A stretch of 64,000 nt of DNA from DATARH01 sp035550515 (GTDB lineage Bacteria > Pseudomonadota > Alphaproteobacteria > ATCC43930 > CGMCC-115725). Location: assembly GCA_035550515.1 (NCBI GenBank), contig DASZOZ010000007.1, positions 11,232 through 75,231 on the forward strand. Direction: 5' to 3'. A model generated the notes under the pieces. That model did no database searches and was not told the DNA's origin. It worked only from the letters and a program-made list of their open reading frames with translations. Position numbers and translations under genes: made by a program. This document shows positions 1 to 8,771 of the stretch, one piece after another. Positions within the stretch are counted from its first letter, which is position 1. The number at the start of each line of letters is the position of its first letter.

Positions 1-198
1 CTGCTGCTGCGCGAACTGATCGAGCACGCGACGCAGCGCGAGTTCGTCTACCGCCACGACTGGCGCGAGGGCGATCTGGTGATCTGGGACAACCGCGCGA
101 CGATGCACCGCGGCCGCCATTTCGACGAGACCAGGGTGCGCGATCTGCGCCGCGTCACCACGCGCGACGTCGCCTCGACCCTCGACCAGGTCGCCTAG
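1..198 (+). CDS. TauD/TfdA-family dioxygenase, C-terminal fragment
   Basis: The window opens inside this gene; the last 65 codons and a TAG stop are visible. The fragment reads GDLVIWDNRATMHRGR, which matches the end of the Fe(II)/2-oxoglutarate-dependent TauD/TfdA fold: a tryptophan-rich strand, then the distal iron-ligand histidine (MHR) and the arginine that binds 2-oxoglutarate. Members oxidise substrates such as taurine or phenoxyacetates; the substrate cannot be told from this part. Truncation is due to the window edge and not to mutation. Confidence 0.8.
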   Translation: MLLRELIEHATQREFVYRHDWREGDLVIWDNRATMHRGRHFDETRVRDLRRVTTRDVASTLDQVA

Positions 199-204
199 GT
201 TCAT

Positions 205-268
205 TGTCATGGCCGGGCTTGACCCGGCCATCCACGTGCCTTGGGCCGGGCTTGACCCGGCCGTCCAA
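205..268. repeat. Tandem palindromic intergenic repeat (GGCCGGGCTTGACCCGGCC type)
   Basis: Two copies of the 19-base unit GGCCGGGCTTGACCCGGCC lie at 211-229 and 244-262, each an inverted repeat with a short TTGA-containing loop. This is the familiar alphaproteobacterial intergenic repeat whose translation gives the spurious peptide MAGLDPAIH. It makes the following gene look 47 codons longer than it probably is. Confidence 0.8.
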
Positions 269-349
269 GCGGGGTGGTGCGCTCCGATTGCCGGAAATTT
301 AACCGGCGCTCGCCCATTCTCGGCTGGCAACCGCGGGCGTGTACCGAAT

Positions 350-1027
350 ATGTGGCAGCAATTGGTTTTTCCGCATATTCCGAAAACCGCGGGGTGGGCG
401 CTGCACGCGGCGTTGTTGCCGATCTTTGGCGAAGACCGCTCACTGCGCGTCAACACCCAGGAGGATCTCGCGCGTTTGCAGGCGCTGACGCCCGCCGAGT
501 TCCGCCGTTACCGCTATGTTTCCGGCCATTTCACCTTCAGCGATGTGAGGCAGAAATGTTCGGCGGAGTCGCTGCTGGTCAGTGTGCTGCGCGACCCGGT
601 GCGGCGCCTCGTCTCGGAGTTCAACTATGTCGCGAGCTGGACCGGGCATCCGTACCACGAGCACTTCAAGAATGCCCGGCTGAGCGAGCACGTCTATGCG
701 AATGCGGCCTATATCCGCGCCGTGCAATGCGATTGGCTGTCGGCGCACCGCAACGCGGAGGCGGCGATGCAGGTGATCCGCGAGCGCTACGCGCTGGTCG
801 GCACGGTCGCCGGTTACGACGCCTTTGTCGCCGCGCTGGGCCGGCTTATCGGGCAGGACGTGCCGGCGACCCGCTCCAACGTCACCCCCGGTCAGGGCCT
901 GCTCGATCTCGACAGCCGGCTTTGCGAGACCCTGCTCGATCTGACCTTGGAGGACCGGCGGCTGATCGCGCGGATCGCCGCTTTGCCGGACGGCGTCTTT
1001 GCCGGTGAGAAGGTCGCGGCCCGCTAG
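350..1027 (+). CDS. Sulfotransferase family protein
   Basis: A 225-residue protein. It begins with the PAPS-binding loop FPHIPKTAG (5'-phosphosulfate motif, about residues 7-15) and later has SVLRDPVRRLVSEF, the 3'-phosphate motif, both typical of the Sulfotransfer_2 type that moves sulfate from PAPS to carbohydrate or lipid acceptors. I chose the ATG at 350 because the longer frame from 209 is encoded by the palindromic repeat. The acceptor is unknown. It stands alone between the dioxygenase and a flavoprotein gene. Confidence 0.7.
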   Translation: MWQQLVFPHIPKTAGWALHAALLPIFGEDRSLRVNTQEDLARLQALTPAEFRRYRYVSGHFTFSDVRQKCSAESLLVSVLRDPVRRLVSEFNYVASWTGHPYHEHFKNARLSEHVYANAAYIRAVQCDWLSAHRNAEAAMQVIRERYALVGTVAGYDAFVAALGRLIGQDVPATRSNVTPGQGLLDLDSRLCETLLDLTLEDRRLIARIAALPDGVFAGEKVAAR

Positions 1028-1100
1028 TCGCCTGGTTGCGCGCTCCTGCGGTTTTGCGGTTCTATCCGCCGGAGCTGATTCCGGCGTGGGACGACCGACG

Positions 1101-1538
1101 ATGGCGAAGATTCCGCAAATCCTGCATGAGCACATCAACACCGCCTTTCCGGCGCATGTCTGCCTGCTGGCGTCGGTGCTGCCGAACGGCTTTGCGCAGG
1201 TGACCCCGCGCGGCGGCACGATGGTCTATGACGACGAGCATATCGGGTTGTGGGAACGCGGCAGCGGCAGCACCGCCGACAGCATGCGGGACGGCAGCAA
1301 GCTGACGATCTATTTCCGCAAGCCGTCGCTGCGCGAAGACGGGACACTGCCGCGCGGCGGCATCGCGCGCTTCTACGGCACCGCGAAAATCTACCGGTCC
1401 GGCCCGGTCTATGAGGAAGTGTGGCGCCGCCTGGTGCAGCCGGAAAAGGATCGCGATCCGGAGAAGAAGGGCTACGCCGTGCTGATCGCGGTCGAACGTG
1501 CCGAGGATTTGGCGGGACAGGCGCTCAATCTGGAATAA
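1101..1538 (+). CDS. Pyridoxamine 5'-phosphate oxidase family (FMN-binding split barrel) protein
   Basis: A 145-residue protein with the layout of the small FMN-binding split barrels: an N-terminal helix, strand HVCLLASVLPNG, then QVTPRGGTMVYDD and SMRDGSKLTIYFR, and a final strand YAVLIAVE. Members range from PNPOx-like oxidases to F420/FMN or heme-binding stress proteins, so no substrate can be named. The start ATG at 1101 removes an unconserved Arg/Ala-rich extension. It ends just before nadK, which is transcribed toward it. Confidence 0.7.
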   Translation: MAKIPQILHEHINTAFPAHVCLLASVLPNGFAQVTPRGGTMVYDDEHIGLWERGSGSTADSMRDGSKLTIYFRKPSLREDGTLPRGGIARFYGTAKIYRSGPVYEEVWRRLVQPEKDRDPEKKGYAVLIAVERAEDLAGQALNLE

Positions 1539-1573
1539 GCCCGGCCTGGAATAAGTCCCGGTCCTAGCCGGGG

Positions 1574-2341
1574 TCACGTCATGAATTGTTCTTTGAACAC
1601 GCGCTCCTGAAGGTTCGCCTCGCGGTCGAACAGCAGCGCCATCGAGATTTCCGGCGCCTCGCGGATCTCGACGCAGGTGACGTCGCGCACCTCGGTGAAA
1701 TCGGCGACGGCGCTGACCGGGCGTTTTTCGGTTTCGAGCGCGTCGATGCGCACTTGCGCGCCGTGGCGCAACAGGGCGCCGCGCCAGCGCCGCGGGCGGA
1801 ACGCGCTGATCGGCGTCAGCGCCAGGATTTCCGCGTCGAGCGGGATGATCGGCCCGTGCGCCGCGAGGTTGTAGGCGGTGCTGCCGACTGGGGTCGCGAG
1901 CAGGATGCCGTCGGCCATCAGCTCGTCGAGCCGCACCACGCCGTCGACGGTGATCCTGAGCTTCGCGGCCTGCCGGGTCTCGCGCAGCAGCGACACCTCG
2001 TTGAAGGCGATGGCCCGCTGCACCGCGCCGTTCTCTCGCGTCGCGGCCATTTCGAGCGGGTAGAGCGTCACCCGCTGGGCGGTTTCGAGCCGTTCTTCGA
2101 GCCCCTCGACCGCGTAGGGGTTCATCAGGAACCCGACGCTGCCGCGATGCATGCCGAAGATCGGCACGCCCTTGCCGACAAAGCGGTGCAAGGTTTCCAG
2201 CATGAAACCGTCGCCGCCGAGCGGCACGACGATGTCGGCCTCCGCCGGATCGACCGTGCCGTAGGCGCGGTGCAGATCGGCGAGGGCCTGCTGCGCCGCC
2301 TCCGCGTCGGAGGCGACGAAGGCGACGCGCGGCAGGCTCAC
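1574..2341 (-). CDS. nadK: NAD kinase
   Basis: Phosphorylates NAD+ to NADP+ with ATP. The 255-residue protein carries the diagnostic GGDG loop (residues 42-45), the GxVGFL segment (HRGSVGFLMN), the FNEVSLL strand and the DGILLATPVGSTAYN signature. The start is a GTG at 2341 that overlaps the TGA of moaA in the sequence GTGA, so the two genes are translationally coupled. A longer open frame upstream of this GTG lies inside moaA and is not homologous to NAD kinases. Length fits the family. Confidence 0.93.
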   Translation of the reverse strand: MSLPRVAFVASDAEAAQQALADLHRAYGTVDPAEADIVVPLGGDGFMLETLHRFVGKGVPIFGMHRGSVGFLMNPYAVEGLEERLETAQRVTLYPLEMAATRENGAVQRAIAFNEVSLLRETRQAAKLRITVDGVVRLDELMADGILLATPVGSTAYNLAAHGPIIPLDAEILALTPISAFRPRRWRGALLRHGAQVRIDALETEKRPVSAVADFTEVRDVTCVEIREAPEISMALLFDREANLQERVFKEQFMT

Positions 2342-3348
2342 CCGCCGGTGACGCTCATATGGCGGGCGATGGCCGGCCGCTGGTGGCGACGGTCGATGAT
2401 GAAGTCGTGGCCCTTGGGTTTGCGGCCGATCGCCTCGCGGATCGCGTCTTCCAGCGGTCCGTCGCTCTCCGACTGGCGCATCGGGGTGCGCAGGTCGGCG
2501 GCGTCCTCCTGGCCGAGGCACATATAGAGCGTGCCGGTACAGGTCAGCCGCACGCGGTTGCAGCTCTCGCAGAAATTATGGGTGAGGGGGGTGATAAAGC
2601 CGAGCCGCCGCCCGGTCTCGCGCACGGTCGCATAGCGCGCCGGGCCGCCCGTGCGGTAGTCGCTGTCGTCGAGCGTCCAGCGCCGCTGCAGGCGCGCGCG
2701 CACCAGCGACAGCGGCAGATACTGGTCGAGCCGCGTTTCGCCGCCGATATCGCCCATCGGCATGACCTCGATCAGCACCAGGTCGAAGCCCTGCGCGCCG
2801 CACCAGCCGATCAGGTCGTCGAGCTCGTCCTCGTTGACCCCGCGCAGCGCGACCGTGTTGATCTTGACCTGCAAGCCGGCGCGCTTTGCGGCATCGAGAC
2901 CCGCCAGCACCCGGTCGAGCCGGCCGCGCCGGGTGATCTCGGCGAACTTGGCCGGGTCGAGCGTGTCGAGCGAGACATTGACCCGGCGGACGCCGCAGGC
3001 GCGCAGCTCCTCGGCGTAGCGGGCAAGCTGGCTGCCGTTGGTGGTGAGGGTCAGCTCGTCGAGCGCGCCGCTCTCGAGGTGGCGCCCCAGCGAGCGGAAC
3101 AGGGTCATGATGTCGCGCCGCACCAGCGGCTCGCCGCCGGTCAGCCGCAGCTTCCTGACGCCGAGCCGGACAAACGCGCCGCACACCCGGTCGAGCTCTT
3201 CCAGCGTCAGCAGCTCGCGCTTGGGCAGGAACGTCATCTCTTCCGCCATGCAATAGACGCAGCGGAAATCGCAGCGGTCGGTCACCGATACGCGCAGATA
3301 GGAAATATGCCGGCCAAACGGATCGATCATTGCTCTTTCAGCGCTCAT
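2338..3348 (-). CDS. moaA: GTP 3',8-cyclase MoaA (molybdenum cofactor synthesis)
   Basis: Radical SAM enzyme that converts GTP to 3',8-cyclo-GTP in the first step of molybdopterin synthesis, with MoaC. The 336-residue protein has the CxxxCxxC cluster ligands at Cys26, Cys30 and Cys33, the SAM-binding GGEP motif, and the C-terminal second 4Fe-4S site CESCNRVRLTCTG. It ends in the Gly-Gly dipeptide that is functionally required in this family. A second possible start is Met7. nadK follows with an overlap. Confidence 0.95.
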   Translation of the reverse strand: MSAERAMIDPFGRHISYLRVSVTDRCDFRCVYCMAEEMTFLPKRELLTLEELDRVCGAFVRLGVRKLRLTGGEPLVRRDIMTLFRSLGRHLESGALDELTLTTNGSQLARYAEELRACGVRRVNVSLDTLDPAKFAEITRRGRLDRVLAGLDAAKRAGLQVKINTVALRGVNEDELDDLIGWCGAQGFDLVLIEVMPMGDIGGETRLDQYLPLSLVRARLQRRWTLDDSDYRTGGPARYATVRETGRRLGFITPLTHNFCESCNRVRLTCTGTLYMCLGQEDAADLRTPMRQSESDGPLEDAIREAIGRKPKGHDFIIDRRHQRPAIARHMSVTGG

Positions 3349-3409
3349 TCGGAGCGATACGCTCGGCTATATATAGGGCCGCCGCCCGCAAATGTCGCCC
3401 CCGATGGGA

Positions 3410-3907
3410 TCATGGGTATTCGCTGCTAGGCGGCGGCCCGGGCGGAAACCAGTCGCCGAGGATCTGCTCTTCGGTATATGTCATCGCCTGTATCCGGGCG
3501 CGCGCCGCCGTATTCAGCTCGGCGTGCTCTTCGAGTGCAAAGATCGCCTTCCGCGCAGCGGGCTTTAAACCTATCGCAATGGCGCTGCGTACCTCCCTCT
3601 TAAGGCTTGGACTGTCGCGAAGGATAAGATCGATCTCACTTCGCGCATCGCTGATGGATTCGCACCATCCGCGGCGAGGGGCCATCGCAAGGGAACATTC
3701 AAGCTTCAACAAATGCTCGATCACCCGCCTGACTTGGCTTCGCAGCTCGTGACGTTGCGATTTCCCCAAACTTTCGATCTCCTCGGCCAGGTTCTCCCAA
3801 TCGAGTTTTTGGTTTGAACCAGCGCGAGCCTCGGCGCGCAACGCTTCGGCCTGGTCTTTTGACCAGGCGACGAAATCTTCGTCATAAAGCGCCTTAGCAT
3901 CCGACAC
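3410..3907 (-). CDS. DUF29 family protein
   Basis: A 165-residue soluble protein matching the DUF29 family of alphaproteobacteria and cyanobacteria: N-terminal LYDEDFVAW, the ENLAEEIESLGKSQRHEL helix and a following HLLKLE helix. The biochemical role of DUF29 is unknown. The start is a GTG at 3907 preceded by AGAGG. Codon use is clearly less GC-rich than in the flanking genes, and DUF29 genes are often multicopy and mobile, so recent acquisition is plausible. Confidence 0.8.
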   Translation of the reverse strand: MSDAKALYDEDFVAWSKDQAEALRAEARAGSNQKLDWENLAEEIESLGKSQRHELRSQVRRVIEHLLKLECSLAMAPRRGWCESISDARSEIDLILRDSPSLKREVRSAIAIGLKPAARKAIFALEEHAELNTAARARIQAMTYTEEQILGDWFPPGPPPSSEYP

Positions 3908-3971
3908 GATAGCTGCCTCTGAAGCGGGCTCGCCCGCGATGATAACGCAGTCCGCGGCGGTATCGCGCGGC

Positions 3972-4172
3972 CTATTTATGCGTCGGCACGTCGATCGGCG
4001 CGCAGTTGGTGCGGCCGGACATCAGGCAGTCCTGCATCTGCCCCTGATGGCGCAGCACGGTCGTCAGGTAATAGCCGGCAATGACCAGCAGCGCCGTAAT
4101 CACCAGGCCGATCAGCGCGCCGCGGCGGTTGCCGCCGCCGTCATCATCGGGTTCGTTGGGGTTGTGCGCCAT
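3972..4172 (-). CDS. Small single-pass membrane protein, unknown function
   Basis: A 66-residue protein with an acidic, Asp/Gly-rich N-terminus (EPDDDGGG), an Arg pair, one membrane segment at about residues 20-38 (ALIGLVITALLVIAGYYL) and a short tail with two cysteines (MQDCL and TNCAP) that may lie in the periplasm. Start is the ATG at 4172; a frame extended to 4250 overlaps the divergent amidase leader and looks non-coding. No family is recognised. Confidence 0.6.
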   Translation of the reverse strand: MAHNPNEPDDDGGGNRRGALIGLVITALLVIAGYYLTTVLRHQGQMQDCLMSGRTNCAPIDVPTHK

Positions 4173-4300
4173 GGTTGTACACTGCCCGGTGCCGCTCCAC
4201 CGGGGCAAGCGGCTCGGCATCCCCGCATGGCACCATCTCTCTTCCCGCAAACGTCGCCGCCGCGGTAGGTTCGCCCGATCCCGGGTGCCAGGAGGATCCG

Positions 4301-5599
4301 ATGTCCGATCCCGTCTCCGTCAACCCGCTGAGCCTCGGCGTGCGCGAGGCCGCCCAGGCGATCGCGGCGAAGAAGCTCGGCGTCGTCGACTACGTCAACG
4401 CCTGGCTGGAGCGGATCGACGCGCGCGAGGCGGCGGTTGGGGCGTTTCAGCATTTCGACCGCGCGGCGGTGCTGGCGGCGGCGCGGCGCTGCGACAACGA
4501 GCCGCCGCGCGGTCTGCTCCACGGCATCCCGGTCGCGGTCAAGGACGTGATCGACACGTTCGACCTGCCGACCGGTTACGGCTCGCCGATCTATCGGAGC
4601 CACCGGCCCGCGGCCGATGCCGCTTGCGTCGCGCTGACCCGGGCGGCGGGGGCGATCGTGCTGGGCAAGACGGTCACCACCGAATTCGCCTATTTCACGC
4701 CGGGCAAGACGACGAACCCGCATAATCCGGCCTATACGCCGGGCGGTTCGTCGAGCGGTTCGGCCGCGGCGGTGGGGGCGGGGATGGCGCCGCTGGCCTT
4801 CGGGACACAGACCGCCGGCTCGATCCTGCGGCCGGCGGCTTATTGCGGCGTCGTCGGCTACAAGCCGAGCTTCGGCCTGGTGCCGCGCTACGGCGTCAAG
4901 GCGCTGGCCGACAGTCTCGACACCGTCGGCTGCATGGCGCGCAATGTCGCCGACGCCGCGTTCTTTGTCGGCCTGCTGACCGACCGGCGCGGGTTGCGGG
5001 ATACGGCCGCATCGCTGCCGCCCCGCCTGGGCTTCTGCCGGACGCCGGTGTGGGACGAGGCCGAGCCGGCGACCACGGCGGCGCTCGACCGGGCGCGCGG
5101 CGCGCTGTTGGCGGCCGGGGCGCGGGTCGACGACATCGCAGTGCCGCAGGCGCATCACGGTCTCGCCGCGGCGCAAGAGACCATCATGGCCTACGAGATG
5201 ACCCTGGCGCTGGCGGATGAGCGGATTCGCCACGGCGCCCAGATCTCGCCGCGGCTGGCGCAGCTTTTCGACCACGGCATGACGATCGGGGCCGATCGCT
5301 ACGACGCCGCGCGCGCCGAAACCGCCGCCGCCCGCCAGGCGCTCGACGCGTTCTTTGGCGACTGCGCCGTGATCGTCGTCCCGGCGGCGCCCGGCGAGGC
5401 GCCGCAGGGCCACGAATACACCGGCAACCCGGTGTTCAACCGGATGTGGACGCTGTTGGGGACACCGGCCGTGACGATCCCGGCGGGGAAGGGGCCGAGC
5501 GGGTTGCCGGTCGGCATCCAGCTGGTGGGACGGATCGGCGACGATGCCCGGCTGATGGCTTGCGCGCGCTTTGCCGAACAGGCGCTGGCGGCGTCATGA
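4301..5599 (+). CDS. Amidase (amidase-signature family)
   Basis: A 432-residue amidase-signature hydrolase, related to GatA. The Lys-cisSer-Ser triad is in place: Lys81 in VAVKDVID, the serine-rich GGSSSGSAAAVGAG loop around 148-160, and the nucleophile Ser174 in TQTAGSILRP. It lacks the C-terminal GatA features and has no gatB/gatC neighbours, so it is likely a catabolic amidase of unknown substrate. A GGAGG ribosome site sits before the ATG at 4301. Its TGA overlaps the ATG of the next gene. Confidence 0.85.
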   Translation: MSDPVSVNPLSLGVREAAQAIAAKKLGVVDYVNAWLERIDAREAAVGAFQHFDRAAVLAAARRCDNEPPRGLLHGIPVAVKDVIDTFDLPTGYGSPIYRSHRPAADAACVALTRAAGAIVLGKTVTTEFAYFTPGKTTNPHNPAYTPGGSSSGSAAAVGAGMAPLAFGTQTAGSILRPAAYCGVVGYKPSFGLVPRYGVKALADSLDTVGCMARNVADAAFFVGLLTDRRGLRDTAASLPPRLGFCRTPVWDEAEPATTAALDRARGALLAAGARVDDIAVPQAHHGLAAAQETIMAYEMTLALADERIRHGAQISPRLAQLFDHGMTIGADRYDAARAETAAARQALDAFFGDCAVIVVPAAPGEAPQGHEYTGNPVFNRMWTLLGTPAVTIPAGKGPSGLPVGIQLVGRIGDDARLMACARFAEQALAAS

Positions 5600-5886
5600 G
5601 GCGATCCGCCGCGCTGCTGTTGCCCGTCATGCTGCTGGGCTGCAGCGGCTTTCAGCCGTTCATCGCCGGCCCGCCGGCGCTGCAGCCGTGGGAGACTGAC
5701 CCCGGCAATCGCGTGTCGGTGTGCTACAACACCCTAAAGACGCCGCCGGAGAAGCTCCAGGAAATGGCGCAGGCGGAATGCCCGAAGGGCACCGCGGCCG
5801 AGAGCGTCGGGACCGACTACACGTTCGAGAATTGTCCGCTGATGACACCGGGACGCGCCAATTTCGTGTGCAAATCGCCGCGGTAA
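5596..5886 (+). CDS. Small predicted lipoprotein
   Basis: A 96-residue protein starting in the ATGA overlap with the amidase stop. It has a lipoprotein signal (MRRSAALLLPVMLLGC, lipobox LLGC, Cys16) and four more cysteines in the mature part (SVCYN, AECPK, ENCPL, FVCKS) that could form two disulfides in the periplasm. The central segment CYNTLKTPPEKLQEMAQAEC resembles small conserved alphaproteobacterial lipoproteins of unknown role. Coupling to the amidase suggests co-expression only. Confidence 0.7.
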   Translation: MRRSAALLLPVMLLGCSGFQPFIAGPPALQPWETDPGNRVSVCYNTLKTPPEKLQEMAQAECPKGTAAESVGTDYTFENCPLMTPGRANFVCKSPR

Positions 5887-5965
5887 CGAAAACGCGACAC
5901 CGCGCCCCAATGGCGAAACCACGGCGGTATGTTACGGTCCGATATCTCAGCCGATCGTGATCGCC

Positions 5966-7171
5966 ATGAATTTCGACACGTTTTTCCAGCAGCGCCTCGA
6001 CGCGCTGCACAGCGAGGGCCGTTACCGGGTCTTCGCCGACCTCGAACGCCGGCGCGGACGGTTCCCCCGTGCGCTCGACCACCGGGTCGGCGTCGAGGTC
6101 ACGGTGTGGTGCTCGAACGACTATCTCGGCATGGGGCAGCACCCGGCGGTGCTGGCGGCGATGGCGGCCGAGATGGAGCGCACCGGCGCCGGCGCCGGCG
6201 GGACGCGCAACATTTCCGGCACCAGCCACGCGCATGTGCTGCTGGAACGCGAGCTCGCCGACCTGCACGGCCGCGAGGCGGCGCTGATCTTCACCTCGGG
6301 GTTTGTCGCCAACGAGGCTGCGCTGTCGACCTTGGCGGGCAGCATGCCGGGCATGGTGGTGCTGTCGGATGCGATGAACCACGCCTCGATGATCGCCGGC
6401 ATCCGCAACAGCCGCGCGGAGCGGCTGATCTTCCGCCATAATGATGTCGATCACCTGACGGAGCTGCTCGCCGGGCTGCCGGCGGAGCGGCCCAAGCTGG
6501 TCTGCTTCGAATCGGTCTATTCGATGGATGGCGACATCGCGCCGATCGCCGCGATCTGCGACGCCGCCGACCGGTTCGGCGCGATGACCTATCTCGACGA
6601 GGTGCATGCCGTCGGGCTCTACGGCGCGCGCGGCGGCGGCATCGCCGAGCGCGACGACGTCTCCGGCCGGCTGACGGTGATCCAGGGCACCTTGGCGAAG
6701 GCGTTCGGCACGATGGGCGGCTATGTCGCCGGGTCGGCGCTGATGGTCGATTTCCTGCGCGGGCATGCGCCCGGCTTTATCTTCACCTCGTCGCTGCCGC
6801 CCCTGGTCGCGGCCGGCGCGCTCGCCGCGGTGCGCCACCTCAAGGGGAGCCAGGCCGAGCGCAGCCGGCACCAGGAGCGGGTCGCCGTCGTCAAGCGGCG
6901 GCTGGCCGAGGCCGGGATCCCGCAGATGCCGTCGACCAGCCATATCGTGCCGGTGATGGTCGGCGACGCCGCCTTGTGCCGCACCGCGTCCGACCTGCTG
7001 CTGCAGCACCACCAGATCTATGTGCAGCCGATCAACTATCCGACCGTGCCGCGCGGCACGGAGCGGCTGCGCCTGACCCCGACGCCGCTGCACAGCGACG
7101 ACGACATCGACGCGCTGGTCGCCGCGTTCGAGGATATCTGGCAGCTCTTGCAGCTGCGCAAGACGCGCTAA
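5966..7171 (+). CDS. hemA: 5-aminolevulinate synthase
   Basis: PLP enzyme condensing glycine and succinyl-CoA to 5-aminolevulinate, the first step of tetrapyrrole synthesis by the C4 pathway. The 401-residue protein carries WCSNDYLGMG near the N-terminus, the glycine-rich GAGAGGTRNISGT loop, DEVHAVGLYG with the PLP-contacting Asp, and the Schiff-base Lys245 in GTLAKAFG. I chose the ATG at 5966; an in-frame GTG at 5957 is also possible and neither has a strong ribosome site. The gene stands alone. Confidence 0.95.
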   Translation: MNFDTFFQQRLDALHSEGRYRVFADLERRRGRFPRALDHRVGVEVTVWCSNDYLGMGQHPAVLAAMAAEMERTGAGAGGTRNISGTSHAHVLLERELADLHGREAALIFTSGFVANEAALSTLAGSMPGMVVLSDAMNHASMIAGIRNSRAERLIFRHNDVDHLTELLAGLPAERPKLVCFESVYSMDGDIAPIAAICDAADRFGAMTYLDEVHAVGLYGARGGGIAERDDVSGRLTVIQGTLAKAFGTMGGYVAGSALMVDFLRGHAPGFIFTSSLPPLVAAGALAAVRHLKGSQAERSRHQERVAVVKRRLAEAGIPQMPSTSHIVPVMVGDAALCRTASDLLLQHHQIYVQPINYPTVPRGTERLRLTPTPLHSDDDIDALVAAFEDIWQLLQLRKTR

Positions 7172-7187
7172 AGCCGCCGGCTCCGTC

Positions 7188-7454
7188 TCACTGATGACCG
7201 GGCGCCAGCGGGGCGCGCGGCGGGAGAATGCTGTCGGTCAGGCAGCGCTGCAGAGCCTGATCGCGTTTCGCCAGCGCGTCGGGCGTATAATCGGGAAATT
7301 GCTTTCGCACCTGGGCGGCGCAGCGGTCGGACTGCACCCAGTTGCGCATCATCTGCTGGCCCTGCTGGGTCAATGCCAGGCTCGGCCGCGGCAATATCAC
7401 CGCACCGGCAAGCGCGGCGAGGACGACAACGCGACGAATACGGTTCACGGCCAT
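7188..7454 (-). CDS. Small secreted protein, unknown function
   Basis: An 88-residue protein with an N-terminal signal peptide (MAVNRIRRVVVLAALAGAVI, likely cleavage near SLA-L at about residue 28). The mature part is short and charged, with two cysteines (SDRCAAQ and LQRCLT) about 25 residues apart that could form a disulfide. It is convergent with hemA. The start at 7454 fits the signal peptide; the longer open frame would put 64 unrelated residues before it. Confidence 0.6.
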   Translation of the reverse strand: MAVNRIRRVVVLAALAGAVILPRPSLALTQQGQQMMRNWVQSDRCAAQVRKQFPDYTPDALAKRDQALQRCLTDSILPPRAPLAPGHQ

Positions 7455-7572
7455 TTCACCCCGGCGGCGCTGCTTCGGATCGGCGCAGCATAAAGCATCC
7501 GCCGGCCGATGCCGACAGTTGCGCTTGCCGTGAAACTGAGGCTCCATGCGCCGGCAACAGCGGAGGCGGGGC

Positions 7573-8196
7573 ATGCTGAAGATCTGGGGGCGCACCACAT
7601 CGTCGAACGTGCAGAAGGTCCTGTGGACCTGCGCCGAGCTCGGCATCGCCTATGACCGGGTCGACCATGGCGGCCCGTTCGGCGGCAACCGCGACCCCGA
7701 ATACCTGAAGCTCAACCCGAACGGTCTGGTTCCGACGGTCATCGACGGCGATCTGGTGATGTGGGAGTCCAATACGATCTGCCGCTACCTGTGCAACACG
7801 CATCCCGATGGCGGCCGCCTCTATCCCGCCGATTTCGCCGAGCGGACGCATGTCGAGCGCTGGATGGACTGGCAGTTGTCGGTGATCGGCGCGCCGATGG
7901 GGGCATTGCTGCAAGGTCTCATTCGCTCGACGCCGGAGACCCGCGATCCGGCGGCGATCGAGGCGGCGCGCCGGCGCGCCATCACCGCCTGGGAGATCGT
8001 CGACGACGGGCTTGCCGACCGGCCCTATCTCGGCGGCCAGTCGCTGTCGCTCGCCGAGATCGTCATGGGCACGCACATCTACCGCTGGTTCAACTACCCG
8101 ATCGAACGCCCCGACATGCCGCGGCTGCACGCCTGGTACGAGCGCTGCCGGGAACGGCCGGGCTTCAAGAACCACATCGTGATGCCCATCACGTGA
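7573..8196 (+). CDS. Glutathione S-transferase family protein
   Basis: A 207-residue protein with both GST domains. The N-terminal thioredoxin-like domain has RTTSSNVQKVLW, where the serine is the expected glutathione-activating residue, then GLVPTVIDGD (cis-Pro loop) and ESNTICRYL, which binds the gamma-glutamyl end of glutathione. The C-terminal helical domain holds the LSLAEIVMGTHIYRW hydrophobic-core motif (usually S-x-A-D; here Ala-Glu). A GGAGG site lies before the ATG at 7573. Substrate unknown. Confidence 0.85.
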   Translation: MLKIWGRTTSSNVQKVLWTCAELGIAYDRVDHGGPFGGNRDPEYLKLNPNGLVPTVIDGDLVMWESNTICRYLCNTHPDGGRLYPADFAERTHVERWMDWQLSVIGAPMGALLQGLIRSTPETRDPAAIEAARRRAITAWEIVDDGLADRPYLGGQSLSLAEIVMGTHIYRWFNYPIERPDMPRLHAWYERCRERPGFKNHIVMPIT

Positions 8197-8218
8197 TGGT
8201 GAGGTTGCGCCGGACAAT

Positions 8219-8246
8219 TTGCTTTTATTCGCGGCGTCTCTAGTCT
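8219..8246 (+). promoter_or_regulatory. Candidate promoter for the cytochrome c pair
   Basis: TTGCTT and TAGTCT hexamers separated by 16 bases, 31 bases before the cytochrome c' start. A pattern match only. Confidence 0.3.
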
Positions 8247-8277
8247 CGCGCGGTCGTAAAAAGTGGAGAACGGGGGC

Positions 8278-8754
8278 ATGAGAACATTACGCAAGGTTGC
8301 CGCGCTGGGCGCGGTGCTGGCAGTCGCGGCGCTGCTGTCGACCGGCGCGCCGGCGGCCGACAAGGAGCAGGTGATCAAGGACCGCGAAGCCCTGATGAAG
8401 CATCAGGGAGCCGATATGGGCGCGATCAAGGGCTTCCTCGACGACAAGGCGGACCAGGCGAAGGCTGCCGAAGGCGCGACCAACCTCGTCGGCGACGTGC
8501 ACAAGATCCCCGATGTCTTCCCGGAGGGCACCGGCGGCGCGAGCCCGGACGGCAAGCACACGACAAAGCCGGAGATCTGGAGCGACTGGAAGGCTTTCCT
8601 GGCGGCCCGCGATGCGGCCGAGGAAAAGGCCAAGGCGCTTGCCGCCGCCGTGAAGACCGGCGACAAGGAGAAAATCCAGACCGCCTTTGCCGATATGGGG
8701 AAGAACGGTTGCGGCGGTTGTCACGGCAAGTTCCGCGAAGACATCAAGAAATAA
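8278..8754 (+). CDS. Cytochrome c' (class II) family protein
   Basis: A 158-residue periplasmic cytochrome. It has a signal peptide (MRTLRKVAALGAVLAVAALLS, cleavage near APAA-D) and a single heme attachment site close to the C-terminus, CGGCHGKFR, the arrangement of class II cytochromes c' with a four-helix bundle. The helix around LMKHQGADMGAIKG precedes two further helices rich in Ala and Lys. Such proteins bind NO or serve as electron carriers. Start ATG at 8278 follows GAGAACGGGG. The diheme cytochrome starts 17 bases after the stop. Confidence 0.85.
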   Translation: MRTLRKVAALGAVLAVAALLSTGAPAADKEQVIKDREALMKHQGADMGAIKGFLDDKADQAKAAEGATNLVGDVHKIPDVFPEGTGGASPDGKHTTKPEIWSDWKAFLAARDAAEEKAKALAAAVKTGDKEKIQTAFADMGKNGCGGCHGKFREDIKK

Positions 8755-8771
8755 GGACCGCCCGGGAGGCG

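Noticed and set aside
209..349. A 47-residue N-terminal extension of the sulfotransferase starting MAGLDPAIH
   Set aside because: It is encoded by the tandem palindromic repeat; this peptide is a known artefact of that repeat.
2342..2521. A 60-residue N-terminal extension of NAD kinase
   Set aside because: It lies within moaA and is unlike any NAD kinase; the GTG overlapping the moaA stop fits better.
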